Source: Streptacidiphilus sp. ASG 303
Lineage (GTDB): Bacteria > Actinomycetota > Actinomycetes > Streptomycetales > Streptomycetaceae
DNA: 64,000 nt
Assembly: GCF_020991365.1 (NCBI RefSeq)
Contig: NZ_JAJLRA010000013.1
Span: 62,001 to 126,000, forward strand
Reading direction: 5' to 3'
Below, piece after piece: positions 43,952 to 51,423 of this stretch. The position numbers and the translations under genes are program-made. The notes below the pieces were generated by a model. The model worked only from the letters and a program-made list of their open reading frames with translations, did not search any database and had not been told where the DNA came from. How positions within the stretch are numbered: position 1 is the stretch's first letter; each line of letters opens with the position of its first letter.

Positions 43952-44440
43952 TCAGCGCGGGAGGTGGGACTCGACCGCCTTGACGACCTCCTCCGCCTCC
44001 GGCTCGGTGCGCGGCCGGATGCGGGCCACGGGCTCGCCCTCCGGCGAGAGGACCCACTTCTCGAAGTTCCACTGGACGTCGCCGGCCTCGCCGTCGGCGT
44101 CGGGTACCTGCGTGAGGGCGGCGAAGAGCGGGTGGCTGCCCTCGCCGTTGACCTCGATCTTCTCCATCAGCGGGAAGGACACCCCGTAGGTGGTCGAGCA
44201 GAAGGTGCTGATCTCCTCGGCGGTGCCCGGCTCCTGCCCGGCGAACTGGTTGCAGGGGAAGCCGAGCACGGTGAAGCCCCGGTCGGCGTAGCGCTGCTGG
44301 AGGCGCTCCAGGCCCTCGTACTGCGGGGTCAGGCCGCACTTGGAGGCGACGTTCACCAGCAGCAGCACCTTGCCGCGGTGGTCGGCGAGCGAGGTCGGCG
44401 CACCGTTCAGGGTGCGCAGGGGGAAGTCGTACAGGTCCAT
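43952..44440 (-). CDS. Glutathione peroxidase family (thioredoxin-type) peroxidase
   Basis: A 162-residue peroxidase that reduces hydrogen or lipid peroxides, probably with thioredoxin or mycothiol-linked reductant since actinomycetes lack glutathione. The catalytic Cys is in NVASKCGLTPQYEGL (about 36), with the partner residues Gln in CNQFAGQEPG and Trp in VQWNFEKW; the second Cys of GFPCNQF is usual. It is the Cys form, not selenocysteine. ATG 44440 follows GAGGGAG. Monocistronic. Confidence 0.95.
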   Translation of the reverse strand: MDLYDFPLRTLNGAPTSLADHRGKVLLLVNVASKCGLTPQYEGLERLQQRYADRGFTVLGFPCNQFAGQEPGTAEEISTFCSTTYGVSFPLMEKIEVNGEGSHPLFAALTQVPDADGEAGDVQWNFEKWVLSPEGEPVARIRPRTEPEAEEVVKAVESHLPR

Positions 44441-44599
44441 GGGGTCTCCCTCGGGGTGCGGGGGCGCGCGCCGCACCCCACCGCACAACCTACGCCCGGC
44501 CGGGGCCGCCCTCCTCCACCGCGGGAGCTCCCCGCGGGGGGCGCGGTCGCCAGGGCGGCAGGCCGCGCGGACGGGGCCGGCCGGGCGTCCGTGCCGGGG

Positions 44600-45262
44600 T
44601 CAGGCCGACCGGTGGGGGCCGAGGTCGCGCAGCACGGCGCCGAGCCCGTCCCGGGTGAGGGGGGTGCCGGGCAGCGGGACGGGCCCGCCGGCGCGCAGGC
44701 CGTCGAGGAGCAGGGCGAGGTAGCGCCGCCAGGCGTCGGGGGCGGCGGCGGTGAGGGCCGGTACGGCGCGGCCGAGGGCGGCGAAGGAGAAGAGCAGGTC
44801 CTCGGCGTTCACGTCGTCGCGCATGGCGCCCTGGGCCTGGGCGCGGGCGGCCAGGAGGGAGACGGTCTCCCGGTTCTCGGCGTGGAGCACCTCCAGGGCG
44901 GCGACGCCGGGGATGCCGGTGGTCATGAGGTCGTTGGCGCCGCGGTCGGCGGCGAGCCCGGCGAAGATCCGCTCCAGGTAGGCGGTGAGCCCGGCCCAGG
45001 CGTCCTCGCTGCGCCGGGCCTCCTCGCCCGCGCGCGCCGTGTCGGCGAGGACGCCCCGGAAGACGGCGCCGACGAGGGCGGCGCGGTCGGGGAAGTGCCG
45101 GTACAGGGTGGCGTTGCCGACGCCGGCGCGACGGGCGATCTCGTCCAGGGGGGCGTCGAGGCCCTGCTCGGCGAAGACCTCGGCGGCGGCGGCCGTCAGC
45201 CGTTCCCGGTTGCGCCGGGCGTCACGCCGCAGGGGCGCCGCACTCCGCCCGTCCGCCTCCAT
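44600..45262 (-). CDS. TetR-family regulator
   Basis: A 220-residue repressor with a helix-turn-helix at about residues 35-58 (PLDEIARRAGVGNATLYRHF) and a SACE_7040/AcrR-like C-terminal domain. The start ATG 45262 lacks a strong binding site. It is divergent from a patatin-like phospholipase gene; the 149-base gap contains a perfect 9-bp-arm inverted repeat of a well-known TetR operator type. Confidence 0.9.
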   Translation of the reverse strand: MEADGRSAAPLRRDARRNRERLTAAAAEVFAEQGLDAPLDEIARRAGVGNATLYRHFPDRAALVGAVFRGVLADTARAGEEARRSEDAWAGLTAYLERIFAGLAADRGANDLMTTGIPGVAALEVLHAENRETVSLLAARAQAQGAMRDDVNAEDLLFSFAALGRAVPALTAAAPDAWRRYLALLLDGLRAGGPVPLPGTPLTRDGLGAVLRDLGPHRSA

Positions 45263-45366
45263 CCGCCCGCCCGCTCCCGTCCGCCGCCGGTCCGCCGCCG
45301 CCCGTTCCCGCCCGGATCCCCCGAGGGTGGGCCGCCCGTCCGCCCCGATGCTATCGTCGGCGGGCA

Positions 45367-45388
45367 AAACGGGGAGCAGTCCCCGTTT
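45367..45388. promoter_or_regulatory. Inverted repeat, probable TetR operator
   Basis: AAACGGGGA (45367-45375) and TCCCCGTTT (45380-45388) flank GCAG. It lies 24 bases before the patatin-like gene and about 105 bases from the divergent TetR start. Confidence 0.7.
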
Positions 45389-45411
45389 ACCGGCTCGGGG
45401 AGGGGCGGACC

Positions 45412-46254
45412 ATGGCGGGCACGGCACTGGTGCTGGGGGGCGGCGGGTACACCGCGCAGGCGTGGCAGGCCGGCGTGCTGGCCGGACTGGCCGGGGCCGG
45501 GGTCGACCTCACCACCGCCGACCTCGTGCTCGGCACCTCGGCGGGCGCCGTGCTGGGCACCCGGCTGGCCTCCGGCGAGCCTCCCGACCGGCTCTACGGG
45601 AGGGAGCTGGAGGGCGGCCGGGACGGCCTCGACCTGCGGATCTCCCTCGCCGCCACCGCCCGGTTCCTGTGGGCGGTCCACGGCACCAGGGACCCCGGAC
45701 GCGCACGGCGGCGCCTGGGACGGCTCGCCCGGAGCGTCCGCACCGGCGTCGGCGAGGACGAGGTCCTCACCGCCGTCGCCTCCCTGACCGGGGTGCGGGA
45801 GTGGCCCGGCCGCGCGCTGCGCGTCGCCGCCGTCGACGTCTCCACCGGGGCCGTGGGCACCTTCGACGCGGGTGGCGGGGTGGACCTGCCGCGGGCCGTC
45901 GCGGCGAGCTGCGCGGTGCCGGGCATCTGGCCGCCGATCGCCGCGGACGGCCGCCGGTGGATGGACGGCGGCGTCCGCTCCACCACCAATGCCGACCTCG
46001 TCCGGGGGTACGGGCGGGTCGTGGTGCTGGCCCCGCTGCCGCGGCCCGTCGGGCCGGGGCCGGGCGCGGCGGACCATGTCGCGGAGCTGGCCGCGGGCGG
46101 CACCGAGGCCGTCCTCCTCACCCCGGACCGGGCCTCCCGCAGGGCCTTCGGCCGCAACCCGCTCGACCACGCCCGCAGGCCCGCCGCGGCCCGCGCCGGA
46201 CACGCGCAGGCGGCCGCCGCGGCCGGGGCCGTGGCGGCCGTCTGGCACGGCTGA
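45412..46254 (+). CDS. Patatin-like phospholipase / acyl hydrolase
   Basis: A 280-residue Ser-Asp dyad lipid acyl hydrolase. The oxyanion loop LVLGGGGYTAQAWQAGVL (about 6-23), nucleophile GTSAGA (about 42-47) and catalytic Asp in MDGGVRSTTNADL (about 184) are intact. No signal peptide is seen, so it acts in the cytoplasm or at the inner membrane face. ATG 45412 follows GGGGAGGGG. Probably repressed by the divergent TetR protein through the repeat at 45367-45388. Confidence 0.9.
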   Translation: MAGTALVLGGGGYTAQAWQAGVLAGLAGAGVDLTTADLVLGTSAGAVLGTRLASGEPPDRLYGRELEGGRDGLDLRISLAATARFLWAVHGTRDPGRARRRLGRLARSVRTGVGEDEVLTAVASLTGVREWPGRALRVAAVDVSTGAVGTFDAGGGVDLPRAVAASCAVPGIWPPIAADGRRWMDGGVRSTTNADLVRGYGRVVVLAPLPRPVGPGPGAADHVAELAAGGTEAVLLTPDRASRRAFGRNPLDHARRPAAARAGHAQAAAAAGAVAAVWHG

Positions 46255-46312
46255 CCCGGACGGGCCGGTTCGGACGGGCCGGTTCGGACGGACGGGCGGG
46301 CGCGGGCCGGGG

Positions 46313-46347
46313 CGGACCGGGCCGGGGCGCGCCGCCGGCCCGGTCCG
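46313..46347. terminator. Hairpin between patatin and ABC ATPase genes
   Basis: A 13-bp perfect inverted repeat (46313-46325 with 46335-46347) between convergent genes, starting 2 bases beyond the ATPase stop. A 15-bp direct repeat of ggacgggccggttc lies just before it. Confidence 0.65.
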
Positions 46348-46349
46348 GT

Positions 46350-47093
46350 TCAGCGCCGGTCGAGCACCCGGGAGAGGAAGCGCCGGGTCGACGGGTGCCG
46401 CGGATCGGTCAGCACCTGCTCCGCAGTGCCCTCCTCCCGGATCACACCGTCCTCCAGGAAGCAGACCCGGTCGGCGACCTGCCGGGCGAAGCCCATCTCG
46501 TGCGTGGCCATCAGGATGGTCATCCCCCGCTGCTTGAGGTCCGCGACCACGTCGAGGACCTCCCCCACTAGCTCCGGGTCGAGCGCCGAGGTGATCTCGT
46601 CGAGGAGCAGCAGCTCAGGCTCCGTCGCCAGGGCGCGGGCGATGGCGGCGCGCTGCTGCTGCCCGCCGGAGAGGCGGTCGGGGTGGTCCCGCTCCTTGTC
46701 CGCGAGCCCGAGCCTGGCCAGCAGTCCGCGGGCCGTCTCCTCGGCCTGCCGGCGCGGCACGCCGTGGACGATCCGGGGCGCGAGCGTGATGTTGTCGAGC
46801 ACGCTCAGGTGCGGGAAGAGGTTGTACGCCTGGAAGACGACGCCGATCCGCCGGCGGGCGACGTCGGCGTCCAGGCGGGGGTCGGTCAGCTCGGTGCCGC
46901 CCAGGTGGACGGTGCCGTCGTCGACGACGTCCAGCAGGTCCACGCAGCGCAGCAGGGTCGACTTGCCCGAGCCCGAGCCGCCGATGAGGCAGACGACCTC
47001 GTGCTCGGCGACGTCGAGGTCGACCGAGCGCAGGACCGTGCGGGAGCCGTACCGCTTGTGCAGGCCGCGGATCCTCAGCAGGGGCTCGTTCAC
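46350..47093 (-). CDS. Polar amino-acid ABC importer ATPase
   Basis: A 247-residue GlnQ/TcyN-type ATPase. Walker A GGSGSGKST, signature LSGGQQQR and Walker B LLLDEITSALDP are present; the usual Pro in DEPTSALDP is Ile. It powers uptake with the permease whose stop overlaps its GTG start (GTGA at 47093). Regulation is shared with the binding-protein gene upstream and its leader peptide, so cystine, methionine or another sulfur amino acid is a likely cargo. Confidence 0.93.
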   Translation of the reverse strand: MNEPLLRIRGLHKRYGSRTVLRSVDLDVAEHEVVCLIGGSGSGKSTLLRCVDLLDVVDDGTVHLGGTELTDPRLDADVARRRIGVVFQAYNLFPHLSVLDNITLAPRIVHGVPRRQAEETARGLLARLGLADKERDHPDRLSGGQQQRAAIARALATEPELLLLDEITSALDPELVGEVLDVVADLKQRGMTILMATHEMGFARQVADRVCFLEDGVIREEGTAEQVLTDPRHPSTRRFLSRVLDRR

Positions 47094-48094
47094 CGGGCCG
47101 CCTCCGCCCGGGTGCGCTGCGCCGCCCGCCGCTGCAGGCGGTCGGCGACGCGGGTCAGCGGGACGGTCACGGCGATGAAGAGCAGCGCCGCCCCGAGGTA
47201 GGGGGTGTAGTTGAAGTCGTAGTCCGCCTTGATCTGGGCGACCCGCAGGGCTTCGAGGGGACCGAGGACGGCGACCAGGGCGGTGTCCTTCTGGAGGGCG
47301 ATGAAGTCGTTGAGCAGGGGCGGGAGCACGTTCCGCACCGCCTGCGGCAGGACCACGTGCCGCAGGGTCTGCGAACCGCTCAGCCCCAGCGCCCGGGCGG
47401 CGTTGCGCTGGGCGGGGTGGACCGACTCCAGTCCGGCGCGTAGGACCTCGGCGACGTAGGCGGTGTAGGAGAGGACGAGGGCGATCACGCCGAGCACCCA
47501 CGGCTGCGACGGGGTGCCCTGCAGCCGGAGGGCCGGCAGGCCGAAGCCGACCAGGAAGACCAGCAGCAGGGTCGGCACCCCGCGGAAGACGTCCACGTAC
47601 ACGGTCGCGGCCAGCCGCAGCGGCTGGAGGCCGGGTGCCCGGGTCACCCGCACCAGGGCGACGGCGAGCCCGAGGACCAGGATCAGCGCCTCGGCGACGA
47701 GGAACATCCTGACGTTGAGCCAGAAGCCCTGCAGGATCTCGGGGAGGGCCGCCCGGAACTCCCCGGCGTCCAGGAAGAGGCCGTGGACCCGGTCCCAGCC
47801 CGGGGAGGCGACGGCGGCCGCCGCCAGCAGCCCCAGGAAGGCCAGGGTGGACAGGGCGGCGATCCAGGTGTCGCGCCGGCGGCGGGAGCGCCGGAACCGC
47901 TCCCGCTCCTGCTCACGGGGGCTCGGCCGGTGCTCCTCCTCCGCAGCCCCGGTGGCCGGTGCCACGGGGGCCGGTGCGCCGCTGGACGGTGCGCCGGGGG
48001 CGGGTGTGCCGGGTGCCGGTGTCGGGGTGGGCCGGTCCGGTACGGCTTGGTTCTCGGGCCCGGCGGTGCCGGGTTCGGTGGTGCCGTGTTCCAT
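47090..48094 (-). CDS. Polar amino-acid ABC importer permease with Pro/Ala-rich N-tail
   Basis: A 334-residue HisM/GlnP-type permease. The EAA loop (NAARALGLSGSQTLRHVVLP) contacts the ATPase, and hydrophobic helices fill residues 70-315. The first 55 residues are a cytoplasmic low-complexity tail with PAPGTPAPGAPSSGAPAP repeats, not found in the basic family. The ATG lies 10 bases after the binding-protein stop; it overlaps the ATPase by 4 bases. Confidence 0.93.
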   Translation of the reverse strand: MEHGTTEPGTAGPENQAVPDRPTPTPAPGTPAPGAPSSGAPAPVAPATGAAEEEHRPSPREQERERFRRSRRRRDTWIAALSTLAFLGLLAAAAVASPGWDRVHGLFLDAGEFRAALPEILQGFWLNVRMFLVAEALILVLGLAVALVRVTRAPGLQPLRLAATVYVDVFRGVPTLLLVFLVGFGLPALRLQGTPSQPWVLGVIALVLSYTAYVAEVLRAGLESVHPAQRNAARALGLSGSQTLRHVVLPQAVRNVLPPLLNDFIALQKDTALVAVLGPLEALRVAQIKADYDFNYTPYLGAALLFIAVTVPLTRVADRLQRRAAQRTRAEAAR

Positions 48095-48104
48095 GGCGGG
48101 TCCG

Positions 48105-48992
48105 TTACTGCTTCAGCTCGGGGACGTCGGCCGAGGCGGACAGCCACTGGTCGGTGATCCTCTTCAGCGTGCCGTCGGCCTTCAGGTCGGCGAGGGCGCG
48201 GTTCACGCAGGCGGTCAGTCCGCTGCCCTTCTTCAGGAGCAGGCCGAACTCCTCGGGCGTGCCGCCGCTGTAGCCGAACTGGCCGAGGATCCTGCCGTGC
48301 TCCAGCTCGGCGCCGGCCAGGTAGAACACGGTGGGCATGTCGGTGACGATCGCGTCGATCTGGCCGTTCTGCAGGGCGCGGATCTCGTCGTTGGTGGTGT
48401 TGAAGACGCTGGGCCGGTGCGAGGGCCCGATCCGGTCGAGCACGGCCTGGTAGCTGGTGGTGGCGACCTGCACGCCGATCCTGGCGCCCTTGAGCCCGGC
48501 CAGCGACGCGGTCTTCGCGTACGGCGACCCGTCCAGCACGAGGACGCCCTGGCTGGCCGTGTAGTAGCTGGTGGAGAAGTCCACCGCCTTGGCGCGCTGG
48601 GGGGTGACGGAGATCTGGTTGATGTCGAAGTCGAAGTTCTTGGCGCCCGGGGCGTAGGAGTTGTCGAAGGGTTCGACGACCCACGTCACCCGGCTGCGGT
48701 CGAAGCCGAGCTTCCCGGCCACCGCGTACGCGACCGCACTCTCGAAGCCCTTGCCGTTGGCGGGCTTGTTGTCCTGGAACCAGGGCGCGTAGGCCGGGGA
48801 GTCCGTCGCGACGGTCAGCCGGCCCCTGCGGTACAGGTGCGGGCTGTCCGGCGTGCAGGCGGAGGCGGCCTTGCCGGAGGGTGCGGCCGCGGCAGACGCG
48901 GGCTTCGCCTCGGGCTGGGGGGCGCACGCGGAGGCCGCCAGGGCGAGGGCGGCGCCCGCGCATGCGGAGACAAGGGTACGGAGACGGAGCAC
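48105..48992 (-). CDS. Polar amino-acid ABC substrate-binding lipoprotein
   Basis: A 295-residue family 3 solute-binding protein. The signal peptide LRTLVSACAGAALALAASAC ends in a lipobox-like ASAC, so it is probably lipid-anchored outside the cell. The ligand lobes show RGRLTVATDSPAYAPWF, FDFDINQISVTPQRAKAVDF and GQIDAIVTDMPTVFYL. GTG 48992 follows AAGGAAA; a GTG five codons upstream is in frame. A leaderless leader peptide of sulfur-gene type lies 66 bases upstream, pointing to a sulfur-containing amino acid. Confidence 0.93.
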   Translation of the reverse strand: MLRLRTLVSACAGAALALAASACAPQPEAKPASAAAAPSGKAASACTPDSPHLYRRGRLTVATDSPAYAPWFQDNKPANGKGFESAVAYAVAGKLGFDRSRVTWVVEPFDNSYAPGAKNFDFDINQISVTPQRAKAVDFSTSYYTASQGVLVLDGSPYAKTASLAGLKGARIGVQVATTSYQAVLDRIGPSHRPSVFNTTNDEIRALQNGQIDAIVTDMPTVFYLAGAELEHGRILGQFGYSGGTPEEFGLLLKKGSGLTACVNRALADLKADGTLKRITDQWLSASADVPELKQ

Positions 48993-49057
48993 GGGGGTTT
49001 CCTTCACAGGGGAGTCCGGAGAGGGACGGTACGGGGGGAGGGGCCTGGGTCGCGCGC

Positions 49058-49132
49058 TCAGCGGCACAGGTCGGCGGCACAGCGCACGTGGTCCACGTGG
49101 CGGCGGCGTACCAGCGGGAAGGGTCCGGACAT
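49058..49132 (-). CDS. Leader peptide (RRHVD...CR type) ahead of the ABC transporter
   Basis: A 24-codon ORF, beginning MSGPFPLV and continuing RRRHVDHVRCAADLCR. It matches the pattern of putative leader peptides (RRHVDL..R...A.CR) annotated ahead of sulfur and cysteine genes in Streptomyces. Seven bases separate its ATG from the -10 element, so the transcript is expected to start at the ATG (leaderless). Two Cys codons near the end and a CACGTG-gac-CACGTG stem inside the ORF suit Cys-dependent ribosome stalling. Confidence 0.8.
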   Translation of the reverse strand: MSGPFPLVRRRHVDHVRCAADLCR

Positions 49133-49139
49133 GCGTTTC

Positions 49140-49169
49140 AGCATTCCGGGCGGCCGAGCGCGGTGTCAA
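49140..49169 (-). promoter_or_regulatory. Promoter of leader peptide / ABC transporter operon
   Basis: Minus-strand TTGACA (49169-49164) and AATGCT (49145-49140) with an 18-base spacer. The -35 is a perfect match; the predicted start is the A of the leader ATG (49132). Confidence 0.7.
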
Positions 49170-49207
49170 TTGCGGCGATCACCTTCCGATAACACCGCGA
49201 CAACATG

Positions 49208-50062
49208 TCAGCTGGTGAGACGGAAGACCGGGTCGCCCTCACGCAGACCGAACAGTGCGGACGCGGAGCCGCCGCGCACCACGAGTTCGGCGAAGCCGAT
49301 TCCCGAACTCCCGACGGTGATCCCGGGCTCGCCGTACGGCACGTCGGGCAGCCGGTCGTAGCGGCGCACCAGGACGCTCCGGCCGTCGCGCCGGCTGCGG
49401 ACGGGCAGGGCGTCCGCGCCGCCCGGTCCGTCGGCGCCGTCCGCGCCGGGGAGGGCCGCGGCGGGCCGGTCCAGCTTGCAGTTGCCGAAGTTGTCCACGA
49501 CGGCGACCCGCACCTCCGCGGGCTCCGGGGCCTGGACGGCGTGCGGCTGCGCGGGGACCGGGCGGCCGTCGACCAGCCAGCGGGCCAGCAGCGGCGCGTA
49601 CCAGAGGCTGCGGAACTGGGTCCGGGCGATCTCCTCCACCTCGGCCGGACCGAGCCGCGCCCACTGCGCCGCGGCGGCCTCCAGGACCTCGCGCACGTCG
49701 GTGACCTGCACCTCCTCCAGGCCCAGGTAGGCCGCAAGCGGGGCGAGGACCCGGGGGTTCAGCGTGCTGACGACCAGGTGCTCCCCGTGGCGGAACCAGC
49801 AGAACGGCGCGCCGTTGGGCCAGTGGCCGTCCCGGGGGGCGATGTTGACCAGCACCACGGTCGGGTGGGTCGGCCCGCCGGTCAGGCCGGTGGAGCGCAG
49901 CAGGTCGAGCAGGGTGAGAGCGGCGGCGCCCTCCGGGTCCGGGCCGGCCAGCGGGAGGAGGCTCGGCGTGGCGCCGAAGAGCGCGGCGATCCGGGCGGAC
50001 TGCCGGGCCACCGCGTTGGGGTCGGCGCAGTCGGTGAGGGAGATGACGGGGGGACAGGACAT
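49208..50062 (-). CDS. Divergent SAM hydrolase / chlorinase-fluorinase (DUF62) family protein
   Basis: A 284-residue protein resembling S-adenosylmethionine hydroxide adenosyltransferases, which split SAM into adenosine and methionine. The N-terminal PPVISLTDCADPNAVAR aligns with the LTDFG start, and the C-terminal domain has VDNFGNCKL and GSSGIGFAELV. The usual central DPGVG is replaced by VNIAPRDG, so the active site differs from characterised enzymes and the reaction is uncertain. ATG 50062 follows GAAGGG. Expression looks attenuator-controlled by a Met-rich leader. The sulfur amino-acid ABC genes lie directly downstream but have their own promoter. Confidence 0.65.
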   Translation of the reverse strand: MSCPPVISLTDCADPNAVARQSARIAALFGATPSLLPLAGPDPEGAAALTLLDLLRSTGLTGGPTHPTVVLVNIAPRDGHWPNGAPFCWFRHGEHLVVSTLNPRVLAPLAAYLGLEEVQVTDVREVLEAAAAQWARLGPAEVEEIARTQFRSLWYAPLLARWLVDGRPVPAQPHAVQAPEPAEVRVAVVDNFGNCKLDRPAAALPGADGADGPGGADALPVRSRRDGRSVLVRRYDRLPDVPYGEPGITVGSSGIGFAELVVRGGSASALFGLREGDPVFRLTS

Positions 50063-50093
50063 GGCGGGCCCTTCGGATTCCACACGGGGACAA

Positions 50094-50123
50094 CAAAAAG
50101 GACCCTCCGTTTCCGGAGGGTCC
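50094..50123 (-). terminator. Intrinsic terminator in the leader of the SAM hydrolase-like gene
   Basis: Minus strand: GGACCCTCCG-GAAA-CGGAGGGTCC followed directly by TTTTTGTTG (10-bp stem, stable tetraloop, U-tract), ending 32 bases before the gene's ATG. A transcript stopping here would not include the gene. Confidence 0.85.
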
Positions 50124-50144
50124 GTCGCGTCGTGCGCGCACACG

Positions 50145-50160
50145 GCTTCGCTAGCGAAGC
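50145..50160 (-). promoter_or_regulatory. Perfect 16-bp palindrome at the leader ORF stop codon
   Basis: GCTTCGCTAGCGAAGC (8-bp arms) contains the TAG stop of the Met-rich leader peptide and lies 22 bases before the terminator stem. It can act as a pause hairpin that couples RNA polymerase to the translating ribosome. Confidence 0.65.
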
Positions 50161-50216
50161 GCCTCCGGTGTCGGGGGCATCATTCGCATCATGGCGGACG
50201 CGGCGGTGTGCGGCAT
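50151..50216 (-). CDS. Methionine-rich leader peptide
   Basis: A 21-residue ORF starting at ATG 50216: MPHTAASA, then MMRMM, then PPTPEALR and TAG. Five of 21 residues are Met, four clustered. Only seven bases separate the -10 element from the ATG, so it should be read from a leaderless mRNA. The codons for PEA (ccg-gag-gcg) carry CCGGAGG, which can pair with CCTCCGG in the 5' arm of the terminator. The arrangement is that of a ribosome-mediated attenuator reading Met-tRNA supply. Confidence 0.7.
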   Translation of the reverse strand: MPHTAASAMMRMMPPTPEALR

Positions 50217-50223
50217 GCGGCGA

Positions 50224-50253
50224 AATATAGCACCGCCGGATATCGCGCGTTCA
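50224..50253 (-). promoter_or_regulatory. Promoter of the Met-rich leader / SAM hydrolase-like gene
   Basis: Minus-strand -10 TATATT (50229-50224) in an AT-rich patch, with a weak -35 TGAACG (50253-50248) at 18-base spacing. Predicted start at or next to A of ATG 50216. Confidence 0.6.
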
Positions 50254-50488
50254 CCGCTTCCGGTCCGTGGACACGCGGCACGGCACGGCGGAGCGGGGCG
50301 GGGGGTGGCACGGCGGGGGTTGCACGGAGGGGGGTGCGCGGACCCCGGGCGGCGGGGCGGACCCGCGGGGAGCGGATGCGGGGTGCGGCGGCCCGGGTGT
50401 GGCACTGTGGGCACGGACGCCGCGGGGCGCACCCGCACCGCCGGCGCCGGGGGGTGTGGACACCGGTACGACAGCAGGAGGAGAGCCC

Positions 50489-50908
50489 ATGTCGAACCCG
50501 CCGCTCCCGGAGGCCGCGGTCGCCATGCTGAGGAAGCCGAACCCGGCGGTCATCACCACGCTCCGGTCCGACGGCCAGCCGGTGTCGACGGCCACCTGGT
50601 ACCTCTGGGACGACGGCCGGGTCCTGGTCAACATGGACGAGGGCCGCAAGCGGCTGGAGCACCTGCGCAACGACCCCCGGGTCACGCTCACCGTGCTGGA
50701 CGAGGGCGACTGGTACACCCACGTGAGCATCATCGGACGGGTCGTCGGGATCCGCGACGACGAGGGCCTCGCCGACATCGACCGGCTGTCCCGGCAGTAC
50801 ACGGGCAAGGACTACCCGCGACGGGACCGCGCGCGGGTCAGCGCCTGGATCGAGGTCGACCGGTGGCACGGCTGGGGCTCGCTCAAGGACAGCAGCCAGG
50901 CCGGCTGA
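50489..50908 (+). CDS. PPOX-class F420-dependent oxidoreductase
   Basis: A 139-residue split-beta-barrel flavin/deazaflavin protein of the actinobacterial F420-binding group, reducing an unsaturated or quinone-like substrate with F420H2. Family stretches are AVITTLRSDGQPVSTATWYLW, KRLEHLRNDPRVTLTVLD and DWYTHVSIIGRVVGIRDDEG. Size matches typical members. ATG 50489 follows AGGAGGAG. It is divergent from the Met-leader/SAM hydrolase unit and ends at a strong hairpin. Confidence 0.9.
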   Translation: MSNPPLPEAAVAMLRKPNPAVITTLRSDGQPVSTATWYLWDDGRVLVNMDEGRKRLEHLRNDPRVTLTVLDEGDWYTHVSIIGRVVGIRDDEGLADIDRLSRQYTGKDYPRRDRARVSAWIEVDRWHGWGSLKDSSQAG

Positions 50909-50919
50909 CGCCTCCGCCC

Positions 50920-50950
50920 CGCGCCCCCGCCCTCCCCGGGCGGGGGCGCG
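50920..50950 (+). terminator. Terminator of the F420 oxidoreductase gene
   Basis: A 13-bp perfect inverted repeat (50920-50932 with 50938-50950, TCCCC loop), 12 bases past the stop. Confidence 0.75.
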
Positions 50951-51000
50951 GCCGTTTCCCGGTACCGGCACGGCCCCGGCCGGGACGGCCAGGACGGCCG

Positions 51001-51070
51001 GTCGGAGGCGGCCGGTCGGAGGCGGCCGGTCGGAGGCGGCCGGTGCGAGACAGGCGGTCGGAGGCGGCCG
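51001..51070. repeat. Five-unit 14-bp tandem array
   Basis: GTCGGAGGCGGCCG is repeated three times in a row, then comes one diverged unit and a fourth perfect copy (51057-51070). Confidence 0.85.
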
Positions 51071-51423
51071 GCATTCCTCCGGACCGCGCTTTCCCCGGTC
51101 CGCGTTTTCCGCGATGCGTGTTTTCCGCGTTCCGCCGACGGGGCGGTGGGTCGCACCCTGGACGGCGACGGTTTTCCGGACCGCGCACCGCCCCTCTCCC
51201 GCCGGGCGCTCCCGATGACCGCCCGGCGGCCGCCCGGCAGCCTCCGGGATCCCCATGAGCAGCGGTTTTGCTGCTCACTGGCAAGACGGACATAAAGGCG
51301 GCGTAAGTTTCTTCCGGAGGTTGGAGAATTGCCGCCGAAAGGATGAAACGAGGATTCCCCGCCCGGTTTCCGGTGGTAGGAATGGAGCGTTCCACCCGCT
51401 CTCCGGAAAGGGAGAAACCCATT

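Larger units (their letters stand above)
50909..51423. other. Intergenic region with terminator, 14-bp repeats and AT-richer leader
   Basis: About 515 bases: terminator at 50920-50950, a 14-bp tandem array at 51001-51070, then from 51255 to 51423 a clearly lower-GC leader ahead of the secreted protein gene. The in-frame ATG at 51343 could extend that protein but lacks coding bias. No other gene was seen. Confidence 0.5.

Noticed and set aside
50094-50253. SAM or other metabolite riboswitch ahead of the SAM hydrolase-like gene
   Set aside because: I could not find a riboswitch aptamer fold; the short leader is almost wholly explained by a Met-rich ORF, a palindrome and a terminator. A covariance search could still test it.
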